A stretch of 64,000 nucleotides of DNA from an uncultured Gammaproteobacteria bacterium (GTDB taxonomy: Bacteria > Pseudomonadota > Gammaproteobacteria > Arenicellales > JAANXG01): NCBI GenBank assembly GCA_947258975.1, contig CAMYKK010000015.1:20726-84725 (forward strand). The letters run 5' to 3'. A model generated the notes under the pieces. That model did no database searches. It was not told the origin of the DNA and worked only from the letters and a program-made list of their open reading frames with translations. Both the position numbers and the translations under genes were made by a program. Positions 1-8,775 of this stretch are shown here, in pieces. The first letter of the stretch is position 1. Each line of letters begins with the position of its first letter.

Positions 1-201
1 CCACGGTTACGCGAGCATTCCAAACTCGGGTACGGTCCGCGTCCAATAAAGATTACGGAAATGCGATTTCAGAGTTTTGCGCATCAGTCCGCGAACCTGC
101 GAGACAAATTTTGTGAACCCGGCGTCTTACGACGCCTGACAACCAGGCACGATGGTTCCCTCGTGTTATGATTTGCGTTGATCGTCAACCGGGGCACGCA
201 C

Positions 202-1479
202 ATGGGCAGCGCGCAGACTCAGCGGCAATCATCGCCGGAATCCGAATTTACCGTGCGGTTTCGTGAGGTTCGCGACACCACTGAGCGGCTATGTGTCCCA
301 CTTTCCCCGGAGGACTGCGTCGCCCAGTCCATGCTGTATGCCAGTCCGGCGAAATGGCATATTGCCCACGTGACCTGGTTCTTTGAAACCTTCGTGCTTG
401 CGCAATGCGTATCCGGATACCGGCCGTTTCATCCCGAGTATCGGATGATGTTCAATTCCTACTACAACACGGTGGGCGAACAACATCCGCGGCCGCAGCG
501 CGGACTGCTGACCCGGCCGTCATTCGCGGAAGTGATCGATTACCGTCGCTATGTCGATGAACACATGACGGTGTTGTTGGAGCAGGGCGTCGATGACGAC
601 GTCGCACAGGTTGTCGATCTGGGATTGCACCATGAACAGCAGCACCAGGAACTGCTGCTGATGGACATCAAGCATTTGTTTGCCTGCAATCCATTGCGCC
701 CCGCGTACCGGCGGACGCCGCAACCACAGCAAGAAGACACCGGCGCGTTGCGATGGCTCGGCTATGGCGAAGGACTGACCCGGCTTGGGGCCGAAGACCA
801 GGGATTTGCGTTCGACAACGAGCGGCCGCGGCATTCTGAGTTTGTCGGCGCATTTGAGTTGGGCGATCGACTGGTGACCAATAAAGAGTTTCGCCATTTC
901 ATGCAAGACGGCGGCTACCAACGCCCGGACCTCTGGTTGTCGGATGGCTGGGATCGGGTGCGGGTCGAGCATTGCTGTGCGCCGCTGTACTGGGAACAAC
1001 ATGCCGGTGATTGGACGCTGTTTACGCTCAACGGAATGCACGCTATAGCGGATAACGATCCGGTGGTGCACGTCAGTTATTTCGAGGCCGACGCCTATGC
1101 GCGTTGGGCCGGCGCCCGGTTGCCCACTGAAGCCGAATGGGAACGGGCGGCTGCGGGGCTCTCACGCGCCGGTAATTTCATGGAAGACGAATTATTGTCA
1201 CCACGGTGCGGCGCGAAGGGGTCCGATGATCATCCGCGGCAGATGTTCGGTGACACGTGGGAATGGACACAGAGTCCGTACACCCCGTATCCCGGTTACC
1301 AGCCTCCAGACGGGGCGCTGGGAGAGTACAACGGCAAGTTCATGTGCAATCAAATCGTGTTACGTGGTGGCGCCTGCGTCACGCCGCGCAGCCATATTCG
1401 CGCCACCTATCGCAACTTTTTCCAACCCGAGCTACGCTGGCAGTTCGGCGGTATCCGGCTCGCCAGGGATGCGTGTTGA
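202..1479 (+). CDS. egtB: EgtB-like ergothioneine biosynthesis sulfoxide synthase
   Basis: Non-haem iron enzyme of the EgtB family, which joins a thiol (cysteine or gamma-glutamylcysteine) to hercynine with O2 on the way to ergothioneine; cytoplasmic. The N-terminal DinB-like helical domain carries a WHIAH motif (about residues 52-56) and HHEQQHQE (about 143-150), giving the expected iron-binding histidines. From about residue 200 a formylglycine-generating-enzyme-type domain follows, with RLPTEAEWERAA, GDTWEWTQSPY and a C-terminal RGGACVTPRSH. Length of 425 aa is normal. I chose ATG 202 over an in-frame TTG at 178. The usual partner EgtD (histidine methyltransferase) is not in the window and could lie upstream of it. 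The next gene starts across this stop codon. The family assignment is firm; the thiol donor cannot be read. Confidence 0.88.
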   Translation: MGSAQTQRQSSPESEFTVRFREVRDTTERLCVPLSPEDCVAQSMLYASPAKWHIAHVTWFFETFVLAQCVSGYRPFHPEYRMMFNSYYNTVGEQHPRPQRGLLTRPSFAEVIDYRRYVDEHMTVLLEQGVDDDVAQVVDLGLHHEQQHQELLLMDIKHLFACNPLRPAYRRTPQPQQEDTGALRWLGYGEGLTRLGAEDQGFAFDNERPRHSEFVGAFELGDRLVTNKEFRHFMQDGGYQRPDLWLSDGWDRVRVEHCCAPLYWEQHAGDWTLFTLNGMHAIADNDPVVHVSYFEADAYARWAGARLPTEAEWERAAAGLSRAGNFMEDELLSPRCGAKGSDDHPRQMFGDTWEWTQSPYTPYPGYQPPDGALGEYNGKFMCNQIVLRGGACVTPRSHIRATYRNFFQPELRWQFGGIRLARDAC

Positions 1480-2090
1480 ACGCGGAGGCCGAGGCCATCC
1501 TCGATTTCTGGTTTGGGGTGAACGCGGATGCCGAAAGCGTCGACGCCCGGAAACAACGCTGGTTCGTGGTGTCCGCATCGACGGACCGGGACATAGAACA
1601 GCGGTTTGGCGATTTGTTGGACACGGCGATTGCCGGACGACTCGATCATTGGCGGAACACCGCTCGCGGCATGCTGGCGCTGATCATTCTGCTCGATCAA
1701 TTCAGCCGTAATATGTTTCGTGGCACGGCGCGGGCATTCGCCCAGGACACCATGGCCCTGCAACTGGCGAGTGAGGCCATTGTCAACGGATTGGATCGAG
1801 ACTTGGATGAGGTCGAACGTGGGTTCTTGTATATGCCTTTTCAGCATGCCGAAGATCGCGATGTTCAGGATCGTTCAGTCGCTCTGTACCGCGAACTCAA
1901 CACCCAGGCTCGCGAAGCATTTCGCAAAGTGACTGATAACTTTTTTCGTTACGCCGAAGAGCACCGCACGATTGTCGCTCAGTTCGGCCGCTTTCCGCAT
2001 CGCAATGCGAGTCTCGGCCGAGAGGCAACGCCTGCCGAGGCGGCGTTCCTGTCTGCCGACACACGCACGTACGGTCAAAGTGCGGAATAG
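1473..2090 (+). CDS. DUF924 family protein
   Basis: 205-aa protein of the DUF924 family (all-helical, TPR-like fold, biochemical role unknown). The characteristic blocks are present: ILDFWFG near the N-terminus, LALIILLDQFSRNMFRGT in the middle, GFLYMPFQHAED and the C-terminal FGRFPHRNASLGR. The start is a GTG at 1473 (TTG at 1476 is an alternative) that overlaps the EgtB stop at 1477-1479, so the two are probably translationally coupled. An AGGGAT stretch just upstream can serve as ribosome binding site. Being wedged between egtB and argE suggests a metabolic accessory role, but that is only context. Confidence 0.85.
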   Translation: MLNAEAEAILDFWFGVNADAESVDARKQRWFVVSASTDRDIEQRFGDLLDTAIAGRLDHWRNTARGMLALIILLDQFSRNMFRGTARAFAQDTMALQLASEAIVNGLDRDLDEVERGFLYMPFQHAEDRDVQDRSVALYRELNTQAREAFRKVTDNFFRYAEEHRTIVAQFGRFPHRNASLGREATPAEAAFLSADTRTYGQSAE

Positions 2091-2095
2091 CACTG

Positions 2096-3286
2096 ATGGA
2101 CCACGCCGGACCCGTCGATAGCCCAACTCCCGTCTCGCAAGGAGTGCGAGACTGGCTAACGAGGCTGATTGGATTCGACACCACCAGCCATCGGTCCAAT
2201 CTGGCGCTGATCGAGTGCGTTCGCGATTATCTCGCGGGCTACGGTATCGAGTCGCGGTTGTTTTTTAACACGGATAAAACCAAGGCCAACCTCTACGCGA
2301 CCATCGGTCCTGCCGATCAAGGTGGTTACGCGTTATCGGGACATACCGATGTAGTGCCGGTGACCGGACAGGACTGGCATTACGATCCGTGGGGGGCGAC
2401 TCAGGAACATGAGCGGGTGTACGGACGCGGCGCGTGCGACATGAAGGGGTTTATTGCCGCGGCCCTGGCGGCGGTGCCGCAGGTGGTAAACGCCAATCTG
2501 AGGCAGCCGATACATCTTTGCTTGTCATACGACGAGGAAATAGGCTGTGTTGGGGTCCGCTCGCTATTGGCGTTCTTAGCGGAAACAACGCTGAAGCCGG
2601 TGGGATGTATCGTCGGTGAGCCGACCGGAATGCGGATCGTCGCCGGCCACAAGGGCAAACTCAGTATGCGGTGTCAGGTCAAAGGCCATGCGTGTCATTC
2701 GTCGCTGGCGCCACGGGGTGTGAACGCGGTTGAAGCGGCGGCGCGAATTGTGACCTTGTTAGCCGATATGGCCGGCCGTACGCAACGGGAAGGTCCATTC
2801 GATGACGCGTTTGACATCCCGCACACGACGATCCATACCGGCGTGATTAAAGGTGGCAGCGCCTTGAATATCGTCCCCAGCAGTTGCACGTTCGAGTTCG
2901 AATTTCGCCATCTGCCCAGTGAGGATCCTGCCACCTATTTCCAGGAGGTGGAGTCGTACGCGCTGCAGCACCTGCAACCGGTGATGCGGGCGGAGGTCGC
3001 GGAGACCGGTTTTGAGTTTGTGGAACAATCACGATTTCCCGGATTGGACCAGGATCCAGATGCCGAGATCGTTGCTTTGGTAAAGCGCCTCAGCGGCGAG
3101 CGGGAGGTTGGTAAAGTGGCTTTCGGCACCGAAGGCGGGGGTTTTCACGCCGTCGGAATCCCGGTGGTGGTTTGCGGGCCGGGACATATCGAACAAGCAC
3201 ACAAACCCGATGAATTCATCACCTTGGAGCAACTGGGCCGATGTGAGCGCTTCATGGTCCGATTAATTGAAGACCTCAGCGTTTAG
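2096..3286 (+). CDS. argE: Acetylornithine deacetylase
   Basis: M20 metallopeptidase-family enzyme that removes the acetyl group from N-acetylornithine in arginine synthesis; cytoplasmic, dinuclear metal site. Visible motifs in order: SGHTDVVPV (first metal His/Asp), GRGACDMKG (bridging Asp), DEEIGCVG (catalytic Glu), GEPTG, and a C-terminal FGTEGGGFHAVGIP with the last metal His. Length of 396 aa fits ArgE. It starts 5 nt after DUF924, so it is probably cotranscribed with it. M20 enzymes are close to each other; DapE or a carboxypeptidase is less likely because the GHTDVVPVTG and DEEIGC motifs are of ArgE type. Confidence 0.9.
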   Translation: MDHAGPVDSPTPVSQGVRDWLTRLIGFDTTSHRSNLALIECVRDYLAGYGIESRLFFNTDKTKANLYATIGPADQGGYALSGHTDVVPVTGQDWHYDPWGATQEHERVYGRGACDMKGFIAAALAAVPQVVNANLRQPIHLCLSYDEEIGCVGVRSLLAFLAETTLKPVGCIVGEPTGMRIVAGHKGKLSMRCQVKGHACHSSLAPRGVNAVEAAARIVTLLADMAGRTQREGPFDDAFDIPHTTIHTGVIKGGSALNIVPSSCTFEFEFRHLPSEDPATYFQEVESYALQHLQPVMRAEVAETGFEFVEQSRFPGLDQDPDAEIVALVKRLSGEREVGKVAFGTEGGGFHAVGIPVVVCGPGHIEQAHKPDEFITLEQLGRCERFMVRLIEDLSV

Positions 3287-3358
3287 CGAGGACCGACCTT
3301 GCGGCGGGTCTCGATTTGCGCGCCGCATTTTTGGCATGCTCGTCAGCCTCGATTAACA

Positions 3359-3388
3359 TTGAAGTATGTGAGGCTTTTCCGGTAAACT
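3359..3388 (+). promoter_or_regulatory. Candidate sigma70 promoter of mdh
   Basis: TTGAAG at 3359-3364 and TAAACT at 3383-3388 are separated by 18 nt, about 75 nt upstream of the mdh start. The matches to consensus are moderate. Confidence 0.35.
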
Positions 3389-3463
3389 GCCGCGCCGTTT
3401 CTCGCCAGAGGTTCACAATTAATCCAAGCTCATACCGAAAACCAACCGGGGAGGAATTCTTCC

Positions 3464-4444
3464 ATGAAGCAAGCTGTACGTGTCGCGGTAACCGGCGCTG
3501 CCGGTCATATCAGTTATGCATTATTGTTCCGTATTGCTCGCGGCGAATTGTTAGGGCCCGATCAGCCCGTGATTCTGCAGTTGTTGGAAATCCCTATCGC
3601 CATGGACGCGCTACGCGGTGTGGTGATGGAGTTGGAGGATTGTGCGTTTCCACTGCTCCAAGACATCGTCGCTTCGGATGACGCCGAGACCGCATTCAGT
3701 GACGCTCAGTATGCGTTGCTGGTCGGCGCCAAACCGCGGGGACCGGGGATGGAGCGTAAGGATTTACTGCAGGACAACGCCAAGATCTTTTCGGCGCAAG
3801 GCAAGGCCCTCAACACCGCCGCCGACCGGGACATCAAGGTCCTTGTGGTGGGCAATCCGGCCAACACCAACGCGCTGATCGCGCAATCGAACGCGCCCGA
3901 TCTGCCGCGTGCCAACTTCACGGCGATGACCCGGCTCGATCACAATCGGGCGTTGAGCCAGCTGGCATCAAAAATCGGCGTTCATGCCTCGCATATCAAG
4001 CAAATGACGATTTGGGGAAATCATTCGGCGACTCAGTATCCGGATATACATCACGCCGTCGTTGATGGGAAACCGGCTCTGGACCTGGTGAACCGGGAAT
4101 GGATGATGCAGGAGTTCATTCCGACTGTGCAGCAACGCGGTGCGGCGATCATCAAGGCGCGCGGGGCGTCCAGCGCGGCCTCTGCAGCCTCGGCCGCGAT
4201 CGACCACATGCGCACGTGGGTGATGGGCAGTGATGTTGATGACTGGGTGAGCATGGGCATCCCCAGTGACGGCAGTTATGGTATCGCCGAAGGCGTTGTG
4301 TATTCGTATCCAGTGCGCTGTAGCGGCGCTGGCTACGACATCGTACAGGGCCTGGAATGCGAGGACTTCAGTAAACAGCAAATGCAGATGACGGAACGAG
4401 AACTCCGCCAGGAACGCGAAGATATTCAGGAGTTGCTGGGGTAG
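3464..4444 (+). CDS. mdh: Malate dehydrogenase
   Basis: NAD-dependent malate dehydrogenase of the TCA cycle, in the cytosolic-type branch found in Xanthomonas and Burkholderia and not the E. coli type. It begins with the Rossmann motif GAAGH (residues 11-15), followed by the substrate loop [11 protein letters not shown] (90-100), the NAD-contacting GNPANTNA (130-137), the catalytic pair region TRLDHNRA (D159, R162) and catalytic H187 in [11 protein letters not shown]. Length of 326 aa is normal. A clear GGGGAGGA Shine-Dalgarno precedes ATG 3464. It appears to be a single-gene unit. The usual glutamine of the GAAGQI motif is replaced by His; the functional effect is unknown. Confidence 0.95.
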   Translation: MKQAVRVAVTGAAGHISYALLFRIARGELLGPDQPVILQLLEIPIAMDALRGVVMELEDCAFPLLQDIVASDDAETAFSDAQYALLVGAKPRGPGMERKDLLQDNAKIFSAQGKALNTAADRDIKVLVVGNPANTNALIAQSNAPDLPRANFTAMTRLDHNRALSQLASKIGVHASHIKQMTIWGNHSATQYPDIHHAVVDGKPALDLVNREWMMQEFIPTVQQRGAAIIKARGASSAASAASAAIDHMRTWVMGSDVDDWVSMGIPSDGSYGIAEGVVYSYPVRCSGAGYDIVQGLECEDFSKQQMQMTERELRQEREDIQELLG

Positions 4445-4860
4445 GCGGTAGCGCCGGTGTTAGCGGATGCGCCCGCGCCGGCTGTCATGGCCGAGGGCGG
4501 CGAATGATGCGAAAATTGATAAAAATATCTTTTCTCTGACATAAATAATATTAATAGCCTCTCGCTGAGCGGCCTGGGGCCTTAGCGACCCAGGCCGTGG
4601 TTGCTGGGTTTTCCCCCAACTTCATGAAAGATGCCAAGGTTTTGGCGGCGCCAAATCCATGCCAAGCCGTGGGGTTGCCGTTTCCGGCGCCGCGCGGATA
4701 AGCTACAGGTGGTCGGGAGCGCAATTCGCCCGTCGGGTTGTCAGTTTGTAACCCACTGTATTATAAGGAGAATATCTTGGGGATTATTGGGACCGAAAAA
4801 ACCTCACAGAAAAACAAAGACATAGACCGGCGTTTGTCCAGTAATCCAGAGGGCGCTACT
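4445..4860. other. Intergenic region mdh to cupin
   Basis: About 415 nt without a convincing gene. It holds the hairpin at 4571-4596, an A+T-rich stretch around 4515-4555, and an AAGGAG sequence at 4765-4770 placed 6 nt before an in-frame TTG (4777) that could extend the cupin gene. Nothing else recognised. Confidence 0.5.
4571..4611 (+). terminator. Hairpin downstream of mdh, weak terminator candidate
   Basis: GGCCTGGG (4571-4578) pairs perfectly with CCCAGGCC (4589-4596) around a 10-nt loop. Only a weak T-run (TTTT at 4609-4612 region) follows, about 130 nt after the mdh stop, so termination is plausible but not certain. Confidence 0.35.
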
Positions 4861-5136
4861 ATGGAGCCCACTGGACTGAAGCTTGACTGGGCGGAACGTG
4901 GATACAGCTGTGATATCTGGACGGATCTCCCGGGTCAGGAATGGAAAGACTATGTACATGCTACGGACGAACTGCTGATGCTGTCGGAAGGTGACATCGA
5001 AATCATCTTTCAAGGCAAAACCGTCCGGCCGAAGTTGGGTGAAGAGGTATACATACCAGCAGGCGCGATGCACACAGTGCGGAATATAGGGAGTACGCAT
5101 AGCCGCTGGTATTACGGGTATCGCCAAAAGCGATGA
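4861..5136 (+). CDS. Small single-domain cupin protein
   Basis: A 91-aa one-domain cupin. The second half has the barrel signature: DELLMLSEGDIEIIFQGK, then RPKLGEEVYIPAGAMHTVRNIG, ending in SRWYYGY. The first cupin motif is weak in metal ligands while the second keeps PAGAMH, as in many small cupins of unknown substrate. ATG 4861 has AGAGGG 7 nt upstream and matches where the fold starts. A TTG at 4777 in the same frame has a better Shine-Dalgarno (AAGGAG, 6 nt away) and would add 28 mostly polar residues. Function unknown; it stands alone between mdh and a glycosyltransferase. Confidence 0.75.
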   Translation: MEPTGLKLDWAERGYSCDIWTDLPGQEWKDYVHATDELLMLSEGDIEIIFQGKTVRPKLGEEVYIPAGAMHTVRNIGSTHSRWYYGYRQKR

Positions 5137-5140
5137 CGCA

Positions 5141-5193
5141 TCTCCTTTCGGCCGCGCCGCGAAAGCGGCGTAGGTCGATTGGAGAATTTTTTT
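5141..5193 (+). terminator. Intrinsic terminator after the cupin gene
   Basis: A two-tier hairpin: outer TCTCC (5141-5145) with GGAGA (5181-5185) and inner CGCCGC-GAAA-GCGGCG (5155-5170, a stable GNRA tetraloop), followed by seven T (5187-5193). Confidence 0.6.
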
Positions 5194-5290
5194 AGCCGCA
5201 CGCCAAGCGGCAGATCCCATCTGCAAACCCCATCTTAAGTCATCGACGAAATCCTTGTGACGATTTCGGAGCCGGCGTAGCATCGGCGTT

Positions 5291-6163
5291 ATGCACGTCT
5301 CAGTCATTGTTCCCACCTACAATCGCGCATCGTTGCTCGTACGCGCCTTGGAATCGGTTTATGCGCAGTCGCTCAGCCCGTCCCAGGTCATAGTGGTTGA
5401 TGACGGTTCCACCGACAATACTCGCGAACTCATTGCGGCGCAGTTTCCCCAGGCCGACTATGTATATCAACGGCATCATGGAGTGAGTCAGGCGCGCAAT
5501 TCGGGAATCCGGCGCGCGCGATGCGAGTGGTTGGCGTTTCTGGATTCTGACGACGAATGGCTGCCGAGTAAACTGCAGCGTCAGCTCGACGCCCTGTACG
5601 CCAGGCCCGAGTACCGCGTGTGCCACACCAACGAAATCTGGATCCGGAACGGCGTGCGCGTCAATCCAATGAAAAAGCACGAAAAGGCCGGGGGTTGGAT
5701 CTTTGAACGCTGTTTGCCTTTATGCGTGATCTCGCCCTCGTCGGTTCTCATACATTGTAAGATTCTGGAATCGGTGGGTCTGTTCGATGAAACCCTGCCG
5801 GCGTGCGAGGATTATGACTTGTGGCTGCGTATTTGCGCCCGCTATCCAGTTTGTTATGTCCCCCGGCCGTTGGTCAAGAAATACGGAGGACACGTGGATC
5901 AGTTGTCTCGCCAGCATTGGGGAATGGACCGGTTCCGGGTCCAGGCGCTGGAGCGGCTGAGCAAGGAAGTGAATCTGTCTTTCGATGATCTGCGGGCCGT
6001 GCTCAGCACTATGGTGTATAAGGCAGGGATCGTGCTTGCGGGGGCGCGCAGGCGAGGTAATCAAGGTTTGGTGGGTGAGTATGAGGACAAGCTTGCCCGC
6101 TATCAAAGTCAATTACGCAGACTGCACACCGCGACTGGTCTCGATGACGGCACGCTAGTATGA
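5291..6163 (+). CDS. Family 2 glycosyltransferase
   Basis: 290-aa GT-A fold glycosyltransferase. VSVIVPTYNR begins the nucleotide-binding fold, VVDDGSTDNT (35-44) is the usual GT2 core, DSDDEW (85-90) provides the metal-binding DxD, and CEDYDLWLR (172-180) contains the likely catalytic acidic pair. No transmembrane segment, so it works at the inner face of the membrane or in the cytosol. The acceptor sugar and donor cannot be inferred; O-antigen or glycolipid assembly is typical of the family. Its stop overlaps the start of the next gene by 4 nt (ATGA), indicating translational coupling. Confidence 0.9.
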   Translation: MHVSVIVPTYNRASLLVRALESVYAQSLSPSQVIVVDDGSTDNTRELIAAQFPQADYVYQRHHGVSQARNSGIRRARCEWLAFLDSDDEWLPSKLQRQLDALYARPEYRVCHTNEIWIRNGVRVNPMKKHEKAGGWIFERCLPLCVISPSSVLIHCKILESVGLFDETLPACEDYDLWLRICARYPVCYVPRPLVKKYGGHVDQLSRQHWGMDRFRVQALERLSKEVNLSFDDLRAVLSTMVYKAGIVLAGARRRGNQGLVGEYEDKLARYQSQLRRLHTATGLDDGTLV

Positions 6164-6780
6164 TCAACCTCGTCGTGGCGCTTCAAAGTGAGGCCCGGCC
6201 CTTCATCGATTATTTTCGGTTGCAAAGGCACGACCACACGCGCGGGCAATCCGTTTATCTGCGTGATCACCTTAGACTGGTTGTGACCGGTATCGGTAAA
6301 CACGCAGCGCGTCGTGCGTGCGAGTACCTGCATGCATTGGGTGGGTCATCGTTGCATGGGTGGTTGAACGTCGGTATTGCGGGGCACCGCGATCTTGCGG
6401 TGGGCACCGGGGTTCGCGCCACGCGCATCATAGACGACGCGAATGGCGATGTGTGGCATCCTTCTCCGCTGGTCCCGATCCCGGGCATCGCGAAGACCAT
6501 TTGTACGCTGGACGCCCCCGAATCCGATTATCCGCTGGACCAGGTATACGACATGGAGGCGTCGGCCTATTTTGGCGTTGCGGCGGGATTCGGCGCCGGC
6601 GCGTTGGTTCAGTGTTATAAAATCATCGCGGACAATCGCATCTCAGGTATCGGAGCCATCAATCCACCGATGGTGACGGCATTACTGGAAAAACACGTCG
6701 CAGCTGTGGCCAACGCGACGGCGCTGTTGACAGATCAAATCCATGCGCTGCGGGGCGGTTTGGTGAAAAACACCGGCTAG
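6160..6780 (+). CDS. Nucleoside phosphorylase-superfamily protein (MTA/SAH nucleosidase-like)
   Basis: 206-aa member of the purine nucleoside phosphorylase/UDP superfamily. It starts MINLVVALQSEARPFIDYF, as do MTA/SAH nucleosidases and HpnG-like proteins, and has GWLNVGIAGH and, near residue 130, DMEASAYF, the ME(S/A) ribose-binding motif. It is shorter than Pfs (about 230 aa). Its ATG overlaps the glycosyltransferase stop, so the two are one operon. The actual nucleoside or acyl-nucleoside substrate is unknown. Confidence 0.72.
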   Translation: MINLVVALQSEARPFIDYFRLQRHDHTRGQSVYLRDHLRLVVTGIGKHAARRACEYLHALGGSSLHGWLNVGIAGHRDLAVGTGVRATRIIDDANGDVWHPSPLVPIPGIAKTICTLDAPESDYPLDQVYDMEASAYFGVAAGFGAGALVQCYKIIADNRISGIGAINPPMVTALLEKHVAAVANATALLTDQIHALRGGLVKNTG

Positions 6781-6813
6781 TCGTGTCGGGGGAATTATTC
6801 ACTCCGCCCTTGA

Positions 6814-7206
6814 TCAGTGTTTTTTCTTGAGCTGCGCGCGCAGTGCGTGCCACCAAGCGGCCAATTGCTCGGCCGCCCTGGCAGCGAATCCCTTCGTCAA
6901 CTCACCAGCATGAACCGCGATCTTTCTTGCGTGGTCGGACAATGCAACCATTCCACTCCTGGATAGCTTGTTTCCCATGGCTCGCGCATTGCGGAGCTTG
7001 TCGCTCATATTGCGCCAGTTGCTGAAGGTATCCTCGCCCGCCACGACTTTGACGAGCTTTGCGGCCATAGCCGGCGGCAGCCGGTCCTTGACCGCTGTCA
7101 GCACTTCGTCCACGGCGGCGGTGGCGGCCTCCTCGGATATTCCGGCCTTCTTTGACACGCGATAAATCACGGCATCGATACCACTACCGGCGATGACTCT
7201 ATCCAT
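6814..7206 (-). CDS. Small helical protein, DUF2267-like
   Basis: 130-aa protein with no signal peptide or membrane segment. The N-terminal half (ISEEAATAAVDEVLTAVKDRLPP) resembles the helical DUF2267 fold; the C-terminal half is basic and ends in KKKH. I do not recognise a defined family with certainty. Its ATG (7204-7206) overlaps by one base the TAA of the upstream coiled-coil gene, so it is the last member of a tightly coupled three-gene minus-strand operon. Confidence 0.6.
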   Translation of the reverse strand: MDRVIAGSGIDAVIYRVSKKAGISEEAATAAVDEVLTAVKDRLPPAMAAKLVKVVAGEDTFSNWRNMSDKLRNARAMGNKLSRSGMVALSDHARKIAVHAGELTKGFAARAAEQLAAWWHALRAQLKKKH

Positions 7207-8258
7207 TAATGCTCCTCGGTCTGGATCTTGTTTGCGTACTTTTTCTGGTACGCCTTTCTTGCGCCGCCAATCCAGTCGTCGCGCTCGATACGGCCGGGAA
7301 AAACCGCAATGGCGGCGGTCACGCGCTCCATATCGTCGCGTGTAAATTCCATGATCTGTTTAAAGCTGGTAACACCTAAGTCATTAAGCATGCGCTCCAT
7401 CACAGGACCGATGCCATGGATCGTTTTCAGATCGTCCTTGTCCTGCGGCGCAGGCTGCGGCTTGACGCTAGCGTGTGGGGCGGGGGATTCGCCGTCGGGT
7501 GTATCCGGATTTGCGACGGTGGCACCTAAAGCGCGCGTTGGTTGTGACCCGACATGATCTGCCGGGTGCGAATCAACAGTGTCTTGTGCTCCCGGCGAAT
7601 CCTGCCCGGATGGGCCCTGGCCCCCCATTACCTGGATCGCGGACTGCCTTCTAGACTCTGACGCAGTTCTCAGTTGCTGCAATTGCTGCGTGAGTTCGCC
7701 GACCTGCTGTTTATGCTCTACGGCAGCTTTTTGCAGTGCACGATCTTTCGCTTCTAACTGCGCCGCCAGCGGTTCCATTTCTGCCAGGCGGGCAGTCAGA
7801 TCCGTCACCTGCCGTTCTTTGGCTTGCCCCTGGGTACGCAACTGGCTTTCCAATCTTTGGATGACGGTCTCATTGACCTTGACATCGTGCGTCAACGATT
7901 GCATGGATTCCAACTGCTCATTGAGATCCGTGATTTGTTTGTTTGTTTGCGATGTCGTGTTGTTAATCTCTTGCCGCAGCCATACGGTCTCTGCCTGGTA
8001 AGGTTCCAGTTGTTGAATCCGTTCCTGCGCTAGTTGCTGGTCTTCCTCACGAGCGTGCTCGAGTTCTTTTACGGAACGTTTTAGTGCTGCGATGCGCTGC
8101 TCGGAGCGTTCTATTTTTTCGCGGCGCGTCTGCAGTTCTTTCTTTAACAGACGCATGTCGGCGCGGCAGCGAGTTCCGCGCAGCAGCCAACCCGCAATGA
8201 GTCCGAGCACGCTCGCCAGCACCAGGCAAAGTATTATTTGTCCGATCAAATAGGTCAT
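7206..8258 (-). CDS. Membrane-anchored coiled-coil protein with C-terminal helix-hairpin-helix domain
   Basis: 350-aa protein. Residues about 4-25 form one transmembrane helix (IGQIILCLVLASVLGLIAGWLL). A long heptad-rich coiled coil of about 180 residues (many E, Q, L, K) follows, then a P/A/D-rich linker, then a C-terminal domain DDLKTIHGIGPVMERMLNDLG and RIERDDWIGGARKA. The last block is a helix-hairpin-helix fold of the kind found at the ends of L21-linked and OmpA-linked proteins in Proteobacteria. Start ATG 8258 is fixed by a 4-nt ATGA overlap with the BON gene; longer in-frame starts are unlikely. The layout suggests a periplasm- or cytoplasm-facing tether that binds nucleic acid or protein through the HhH end; this is inference. 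Confidence 0.7.
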   Translation of the reverse strand: MTYLIGQIILCLVLASVLGLIAGWLLRGTRCRADMRLLKKELQTRREKIERSEQRIAALKRSVKELEHAREEDQQLAQERIQQLEPYQAETVWLRQEINNTTSQTNKQITDLNEQLESMQSLTHDVKVNETVIQRLESQLRTQGQAKERQVTDLTARLAEMEPLAAQLEAKDRALQKAAVEHKQQVGELTQQLQQLRTASESRRQSAIQVMGGQGPSGQDSPGAQDTVDSHPADHVGSQPTRALGATVANPDTPDGESPAPHASVKPQPAPQDKDDLKTIHGIGPVMERMLNDLGVTSFKQIMEFTRDDMERVTAAIAVFPGRIERDDWIGGARKAYQKKYANKIQTEEH

Positions 8259-8632
8259 TGGTCGTGTGTCCGGGCTACCGGCCTGCTCGACCCACTGGTG
8301 ACCGGTGTGTGCTCCATTAGGCTCGATGAAACGATCGTCAGTTCTGTCCACACCTCGCGTACACCGCGGACAGAGTTGACGGTATCGGTGATCCGCACCG
8401 CGTCGGTGGCAACTACGGGACCGGTCAAAATGACGTCGCGGCCATCTACACGGACCGTTCCTAATCCATACCCGGCCTGTTCCAGGGCGGAGTGTACGCG
8501 CTGTGAAATGTCCTCGGGAATCCGGTGAAGACTGCGGTGCACGCAGAGCCCGAGAAGAGACGTCAACACGATCAGCACGATTGTCCAGCTTATTGCCGTG
8601 CTCAGGGAGTGCTCGATTCTCGCTTCATTCAT
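8255..8632 (-). CDS. Membrane-anchored BON-domain protein
   Basis: 125-aa protein with a transmembrane helix (about residues 12-31, ISWTIVLIVLTSLLGLCV) and a BON domain: SQRVHSALEQAGYGLGTVRVDGRDVILTGPV and a second half ITDTVNSVRGVREVWTEL. BON domains bind phospholipid or outer-membrane partners in the periplasm. ATG 8632 was chosen; an in-frame ATG at 8674 would add 14 residues. It is first in a minus-strand operon with the coiled-coil HhH and DUF2267-like genes, joined by ATGA and TAATG overlaps. Confidence 0.7.
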   Translation of the reverse strand: MNEARIEHSLSTAISWTIVLIVLTSLLGLCVHRSLHRIPEDISQRVHSALEQAGYGLGTVRVDGRDVILTGPVVATDAVRITDTVNSVRGVREVWTELTIVSSSLMEHTPVTSGSSRPVARTHDQ

Positions 8633-8751
8633 AGAGAGTACAGTCGCTTGGCCCGTTCGAGGTTTGTACCGCATCCGCGCGTCAAATTAACGTGTTCAAT
8701 TGTCAACAAACTTCAATTTGGAAGAAAATATAGAGTACACAATAAAACCGG

Positions 8752-8775
8752 ATCTGTCCCGAATGGCGCTGAGTT
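8752..8775 (+). repeat. Solo terminal-repeat remnant
   Basis: CTGTCCCGAATGGCGCTGAG closely resembles the end of the non-autonomous element at 14226-14242 (CTGACCCGAATGGCACTTAA). No second end was found nearby, so this is at most a decayed single terminus. Confidence 0.35.
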
